Below are positions 6,263-9,877 of a DNA stretch of 9,877 bases, piece by piece. The DNA is from SM23-62 sp964575235. Its GTDB lineage: Bacteria; Bacteroidota; Bacteroidia; Bacteroidales; SM23-62. The notes under the pieces are model-generated. The model did not search any database. It worked only from the letters and a program-made list of their open reading frames with translations, and had not been told where the DNA came from. Every line of letters starts with the position of its first letter. The first letter of the stretch is position 1. The stretch is from the NCBI GenBank assembly GCA_964575235.1, contig CAZNQG010000120.1, positions 1-9,877 of the forward strand. The letters are read 5' to 3'. Position numbers and translations under genes: made by a program.

Positions 6263-7452
6263 AAATACTGGTTCTCAGTACGAAAATGCCATGGCCGCCC
6301 AGGGACGGAGGTGCCATTGCCACGCTGAACCTGGCACTGGGACTCGCCCGTAACGGTGCGGAGGTCACCCTGCTGGCCATGAATACCGGGAAGCATTATT
6401 TCCCGCCCGAACGCATACCGTCCCATGTCCGGGAGCTGATTCAGGTTATTTCAGTCCCCGTCGACACCAGGATCCGTCCGTTCGAGCTCCTGTGGAATTT
6501 CCTCTTTTCTTCCCGACCCTACATCGCCGATAGATTTGCGTCGAAACCCTTCCGGACCGAGCTGGTTAAATGCCTGGCCGGCGGGAATTTCGACATCGTC
6601 CAGATGGAAGGACCCTACCTTTACGGTTATACCCGTTTCATCGGAAAGGGTCCCCTGCTCTCCCTGCGCGCCCACAACCTGGAACACCGGATCTGGGAGA
6701 TCAGAGCCAGGAAAGCAGGGAATCCCTTCCGCAAATTATACATGCGGTCCCTCTCCGGAAGGATTTTTGCCCTGGAGAAGGCTCTCCTCGGAACGATAGA
6801 CATGCTGGTTCCCATATCGGATCCCGATGCCGATGGGTTCAGCCGGATTCGCGAAGGGATTCCGGTGATGGTTTGTCGAGCCGGACTCAACCTGGCGGAT
6901 TACCCGTCCGGTAATGCGGACGAGCAGGTCAGGCTATTCTACATAGGAGCCCTTGACTGGGGACCGAACCAGGAGGGACTGGACTGGTTCTTTAAAAAGG
7001 TATGGCCGGAAATGCATTCCCGGTGGCCCGAGCTGGACCTTCATGTCGCAGGCCGGAATTCTTCCCGGTATTTCAAAGGCGATCCTCCGCCCGGGGTGTT
7101 TCCCGAAGGCGAAGTGGAGGATGCCATCCAATTCTATAGCAGGCATAGCGTCATGATCGCACCGCTTCTTTCGGGAAGCGGGATCCGCATCAAGATACTG
7201 GAAGCCATGGCCATGGGCAGGATCGTCATCAGCTCGGCCGTCGGTGCGGACGGGATCGGTGCCAGAGACGGGGAACACCTGTTCATTGCAGATAAGCCCG
7301 GAGAATACCTGAAGGTCCTGGAAATGTTGGTAAACCGCCCGGAAATCATTCGGGAGATGGGGCTGAAAGCCCGCCGTCTTGTTAAGGAAAATTTTGATAA
7401 CTTAGTGCTCTCCGAAAAACTGATCTCCTTTTATAAAGCACAGCTTGCATGA
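6259..7452 (+). CDS. Glycosyltransferase, GT-B fold, GT4-like
   Basis: A 397-residue retaining-type glycosyltransferase expected to act at the cytoplasmic face of the membrane. The N-terminal Rossmann half begins MKILVLSTKMPWPPRDGG, with the Gly-rich acceptor-side loop and LNLALGLARNGAEVTLL; FDIVQMEGPYLYGY (111-124) and LRAHNLEHRIWE (136-147) follow. The C-terminal half starts at about residue 224 with LFYIGALDWGPNQEGLDWF and contains LDLHVAGR and SGSGIRIKILEAMAMG (305-320), where Glu315 takes the place of the sugar-nucleotide-contacting Glu of GT4 enzymes. The donor and acceptor sugars cannot be deduced. The ATG overlaps the permease stop by 4 bases (ATGA) and no ribosome site is evident, so translation is probably coupled. 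Its place between a lipopolysaccharide exporter and a second sugar transferase suggests work on lipopolysaccharide or another surface glycan; that is inference. Confidence 0.9.
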   Translation: MKILVLSTKMPWPPRDGGAIATLNLALGLARNGAEVTLLAMNTGKHYFPPERIPSHVRELIQVISVPVDTRIRPFELLWNFLFSSRPYIADRFASKPFRTELVKCLAGGNFDIVQMEGPYLYGYTRFIGKGPLLSLRAHNLEHRIWEIRARKAGNPFRKLYMRSLSGRIFALEKALLGTIDMLVPISDPDADGFSRIREGIPVMVCRAGLNLADYPSGNADEQVRLFYIGALDWGPNQEGLDWFFKKVWPEMHSRWPELDLHVAGRNSSRYFKGDPPPGVFPEGEVEDAIQFYSRHSVMIAPLLSGSGIRIKILEAMAMGRIVISSAVGADGIGARDGEHLFIADKPGEYLKVLEMLVNRPEIIREMGLKARRLVKENFDNLVLSEKLISFYKAQLA

Positions 7453-8621
7453 CTTGGGCGATTATTTTCTGGGTATCGGTTGCTGCCATCCTGCATTCCT
7501 ATATTATCTATCCCCTGATCCTTAAACTGGTGGCACGAAAAAAGAAGGAGAACGAGGAGGTATTCGAGCCTGCCGACAACCTGCCCTTCGTATCTGTGAT
7601 CCTGGCCGTTTACAACGAGGAGTCCGTGATCTCGGAAAAACTTCGCAATATATTCAACACCAACTATCCTGAAGACCGGATTGAATGTCTGGTCGGTTCG
7701 GACGGTTCGACCGATAAAACCAACGAAAAACTCCAGGTTTACTCCAACGAGAACGAGGCTCTGCGGCTTTTCCCGTTCCGGGAGCGCAGGGGCAAGCCGG
7801 CCGTTATCAACCGGCTCCGGGACGAAGCCATGGGGGAGATCCTGATCCTTACGGATGCAAAGGTTATGTTCACGGAAGATACCATCTTCGAACTGGTGAA
7901 GCATTTCCGGAACCGGAAGATCGGACTGGTGGGAGCAAACATCCGCAACATCAGGATAGACAAAAGCGGGATCTCCCTTCAGGAATGGTCCTTCATGTCC
8001 AGGGAAATCCGACTCAAATATTACGAGGGCAAGATATGGGGAACCATGATCGGTGCTTACGGGGCCTGCTATGCCGTCCGGAATGAATATTACAGCTATG
8101 TACCCACCCACTTTTCCGTGGATGATTTTTACATTACCATGAAGGTGCTGGAACGGAAGAAAAAATGCATCCTTGAAATGAAAGCCGTATGCCTGGAGAA
8201 TGTCCCCAACCTCCTTTCGGAAGAATTCCGCCGGAAGATCAGGATCTCCGCCGGCAATTTCCAGAACCTCAGAACTTTCTGCCGCATGCTTTGGTCCCCG
8301 GCTACCGGGCTTTCATTCAGCTTCATATCGCATAAGGTCCTCCGGTGGTTCGGACCCTTCTTCCTTCTCCTGGCCCTGGGGGCCACATTTGCACTTTCAC
8401 CCGGGAACCAGCTTTACCGGATCCTGTTTTATATACAGGCCGGCCTGCTGGTCCTTCCAATTATTGACCTTTTACTGAGGAAAATAGGCGTACATGTTGT
8501 ATTTTTGCGGTTTATCACACATTTCTACTCCATGAACCTGGCCCTGCTTGCCGGGTTTGTAAAATTTGTATCAGGAACGAAAACGAATGTCTGGGATCCA
8601 ACAAAAAGAACAGGAGACTGA
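7449..8621 (+). CDS. Membrane-bound family 2 glycosyltransferase (cellulose-synthase-like class)
   Basis: A 390-residue GT-A fold transferase anchored in the inner membrane. One N-terminal membrane segment (about 3-27) precedes the catalytic domain. VSVILAVYNEESVISEKL (48-65) and GSDGSTDKT (83-91) bind the nucleotide. TDAK (135-138) sits at the DxD-type position, and DD225-226 in HFSVDDFYI is the likely catalytic-base region. EEFRRKIRISAGNFQNL (258-274) is where processive synthases carry Q-x-x-R-W; here that motif is absent. Two or three C-terminal membrane helices follow (about 299-317, 324-342, 351-376), ending in a polar tail WDPTKRTGD. The protein resembles the broad COG1215 group of cellulose- and PNAG-synthase-like enzymes; whether it is processive, and its sugar, are unknown. 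It starts in an ATGA overlap with the preceding transferase, has no clear ribosome site, and its last 35 bases overlap ribBA. Confidence 0.9.
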   Translation: MTWAIIFWVSVAAILHSYIIYPLILKLVARKKKENEEVFEPADNLPFVSVILAVYNEESVISEKLRNIFNTNYPEDRIECLVGSDGSTDKTNEKLQVYSNENEALRLFPFRERRGKPAVINRLRDEAMGEILILTDAKVMFTEDTIFELVKHFRNRKIGLVGANIRNIRIDKSGISLQEWSFMSREIRLKYYEGKIWGTMIGAYGACYAVRNEYYSYVPTHFSVDDFYITMKVLERKKKCILEMKAVCLENVPNLLSEEFRRKIRISAGNFQNLRTFCRMLWSPATGLSFSFISHKVLRWFGPFFLLLALGATFALSPGNQLYRILFYIQAGLLVLPIIDLLLRKIGVHVVFLRFITHFYSMNLALLAGFVKFVSGTKTNVWDPTKRTGD

Positions 8622-9849
8622 TCGGTATCTTTTCAATACGATAGACGAGGCTATTGAGGATATCCGCAGGGGCAAGATCATCATTGTGGTCGACGATGAA
8701 GACCGTGAGAACGAAGGGGATTTTGTGGCTGCTGCCGAACTCATTACACCGGCAAAAGTGAACTTCATGGCAACCCACGGGCGGGGTCTCATCTGCACTG
8801 CACTACCCGAGGAAAGATGCAATGAACTGGAGCTGGACCTTATGGTAGGCAAAAATACCAGCCTGCATCAGACGGCATTCACCGTTTCGGTTGACCTGAT
8901 GGGACACGGGACCACCACCGGCATATCCGCCGGCGATCGCGCCAAAACGATTCGCGCACTGGTCGACCCGGTCACCCGGCCGGCGGATCTCGCCCGCCCC
9001 GGGCACATCTTCCCGCTGAAGTCAAGGTCAAAAGGGGTACTGAGAAGGTCCGGGCACACCGAGGCAACTGTAGACCTTACCCGGATGGCAGGCCTTTCGC
9101 CCGGCGGGGCACTGGTGGAGATCATGAACGAGGATGGGAGCATGGCAAGACTGCCCCAGCTATTCGAGATAGCTAAAAAATTCAATTTGAAGCTGATAAC
9201 CATTAAGGACCTGATCGCCTACCGGCTCAAAACCGAGAGCATTGTCATCAAGGGAGTTGAGGTGAACCTTCCGACCCAGTTCGGTAACTTCAGGCTGATT
9301 CCCTTCATCCAGAAATCAAACGGACTGGAGCACATAGCACTGGTCAAGGGAAGCTGGACCCGCGATGAGGCAGTGCTGACCAGGGTCCATTCCTCGTGCA
9401 TCACCGGCGATATTTTCGGGTCCTACCGCTGCGATTGCGGTCCGCAGCTGCATAAGGCCATGGAAATGGTGGAAAAAGAAGGAAAAGGCGTGATTATATA
9501 CCTGAACCAGGAAGGAAGGGGGATCGGGTTTTTCAACAAAATCAAGGCCTACAGGCTTCAGGAACTGGGGAAGGATACCGTGGATGCCAACCTGGATCTT
9601 GGCTTTTCAGCGGATGAAAGGGATTACGGCACAGGTGCCAGCATCCTGGCTGAACTGGGACTGGGAAAACTGAGGCTGATCACGAACAACCCGGTCAAGC
9701 GGGCGGGACTGGAAGGATACGGCCTCACGATCGTTGAGAACGTTCCCCTGATCATAGAACCCAACAAGCATAATGAATTTTACCTGAAAACAAAGCAAAA
9801 ACGAATGGGCCATTTCCTCGATCTGGCCAAATACAACCCGGAAGAATGA
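8587..9849 (+). CDS. ribBA: Bifunctional riboflavin enzyme RibBA (DHBP synthase / GTP cyclohydrolase II)
   Basis: A cytoplasmic fusion of the two committed entry steps of riboflavin synthesis. Residues 14-212 are 3,4-dihydroxy-2-butanone-4-phosphate synthase (from ribulose 5-phosphate): DDEDRENEGDF (36-46), THGRGLICTAL (63-73), TAFTVSVD, TTTGISAGDRAKTI, RPGHIFPL, GHTEATVDL and NEDGSMAR. Residues 213-415 are GTP cyclohydrolase II: zinc cysteines Cys271, Cys282 and Cys284 in CITGDIFGSYRCDC, NQEGRGIG (307-314), RDYGTG (345-350) and TNNPVKRAGLEGYGL. Both halves look complete, so both activities are expected. A TTG at 8566 could extend the protein by seven residues, but the ATG at 8587 is preferred: AGGA lies 10 bases upstream (8573-8576), and the length (420) fits the family. 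It overlaps the preceding gene by 35 bases. No FMN riboswitch is visible, in keeping with its place deep in an operon. Confidence 0.96.
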   Translation: MSGIQQKEQETDRYLFNTIDEAIEDIRRGKIIIVVDDEDRENEGDFVAAAELITPAKVNFMATHGRGLICTALPEERCNELELDLMVGKNTSLHQTAFTVSVDLMGHGTTTGISAGDRAKTIRALVDPVTRPADLARPGHIFPLKSRSKGVLRRSGHTEATVDLTRMAGLSPGGALVEIMNEDGSMARLPQLFEIAKKFNLKLITIKDLIAYRLKTESIVIKGVEVNLPTQFGNFRLIPFIQKSNGLEHIALVKGSWTRDEAVLTRVHSSCITGDIFGSYRCDCGPQLHKAMEMVEKEGKGVIIYLNQEGRGIGFFNKIKAYRLQELGKDTVDANLDLGFSADERDYGTGASILAELGLGKLRLITNNPVKRAGLEGYGLTIVENVPLIIEPNKHNEFYLKTKQKRMGHFLDLAKYNPEE

Positions 9850-9877
9850 AAACCCTTTTCATGGGCAGCCCGGAAAT
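9846..9877 (+). CDS. fmt: Start of a gene, probably methionyl-tRNA formyltransferase (3' end outside window)
   Basis: Ten full codons are visible from the ATG at 9846, which overlaps the ribBA stop as ATGA, the third such junction in this run. They read M-K-T-L-F-M-G-S-P-E. This matches the opening of Fmt, which adds a formyl group to initiator Met-tRNA and typically begins with a hydrophobic strand followed by FMGTPEF or FAGTPDF. Ten residues are too few for a firm name. The existence of a gene here is fairly safe because the frame, overlap and start codon fit the pattern upstream. Confidence 0.5.
   Translation, partial: MKTLFMGSPE

Noticed and set aside
8566..8586. TTG at 8566 as the start of RibBA
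   Set aside because: The ATG at 8587 has a better-placed AGGA site, is a stronger start codon and gives a normal N-terminus; the seven extra residues show no conservation I recognise.

Overview
The window reads as ordinary chromosomal DNA from a member of the Bacteroidota, probably Bacteroidales or a relative, with a moderately high GC content by eye. Several things point there. There is a small START-like protein of a type I know from that phylum. The LptF/LptG permease is long, with an enlarged periplasmic part. An envelope protein combines TPR, PD40, OmpA and SPOR-like parts. RibB and RibA are fused. Short AT-rich promoter-like boxes of the TAnnTTT type lie in the two gene gaps. This placement is an inference from protein families, not from a marker gene.

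Layout. (1) Bases 3-1689, plus strand: the C-terminal half of L-arabinose isomerase (araA, cut by the window start), followed 7 bases later by a HAD phosphatase with an unusual N-terminal extension. (2) Bases 1700-4150, minus strand, convergent with the HAD gene and only 10 bases away: a large exported TPR/PD40/OmpA protein ending in what look like two SPOR-type repeats. (3) Bases 4151-4345: a divergent promoter region. (4) Bases 4346 to the window end, plus strand: a tightly packed run of a START-like protein, an LptF/LptG-family permease, a GT4-type glycosyltransferase, a GT2 membrane glycosyltransferase, ribBA, and the first codons of what looks like fmt.

How the genes work together. The first block is sugar catabolism: AraA converts L-arabinose to L-ribulose, and the HAD enzyme probably acts on a phosphorylated compound of the same pathway or repairs a by-product. 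The minus-strand protein is built to hold peptidoglycan and to sit in the periplasm or at the outer membrane. The last block mixes cell-surface functions (lipopolysaccharide export and two sugar transferases) with riboflavin synthesis. From the permease onward, junctions are stop/start overlaps (ATGA three times, and 35 bases once), so these genes are very likely co-transcribed and translationally coupled. A possible extra promoter lies just before the permease.

I found no tRNA, rRNA, CRISPR array, insertion sequence, phage gene or convincing terminator. All complete genes are intact. The points most worth a second look are the tandem SPOR-like C-terminus, the HAD protein's extra domain beside araA, and the surface-glycosyltransferase/riboflavin operon.
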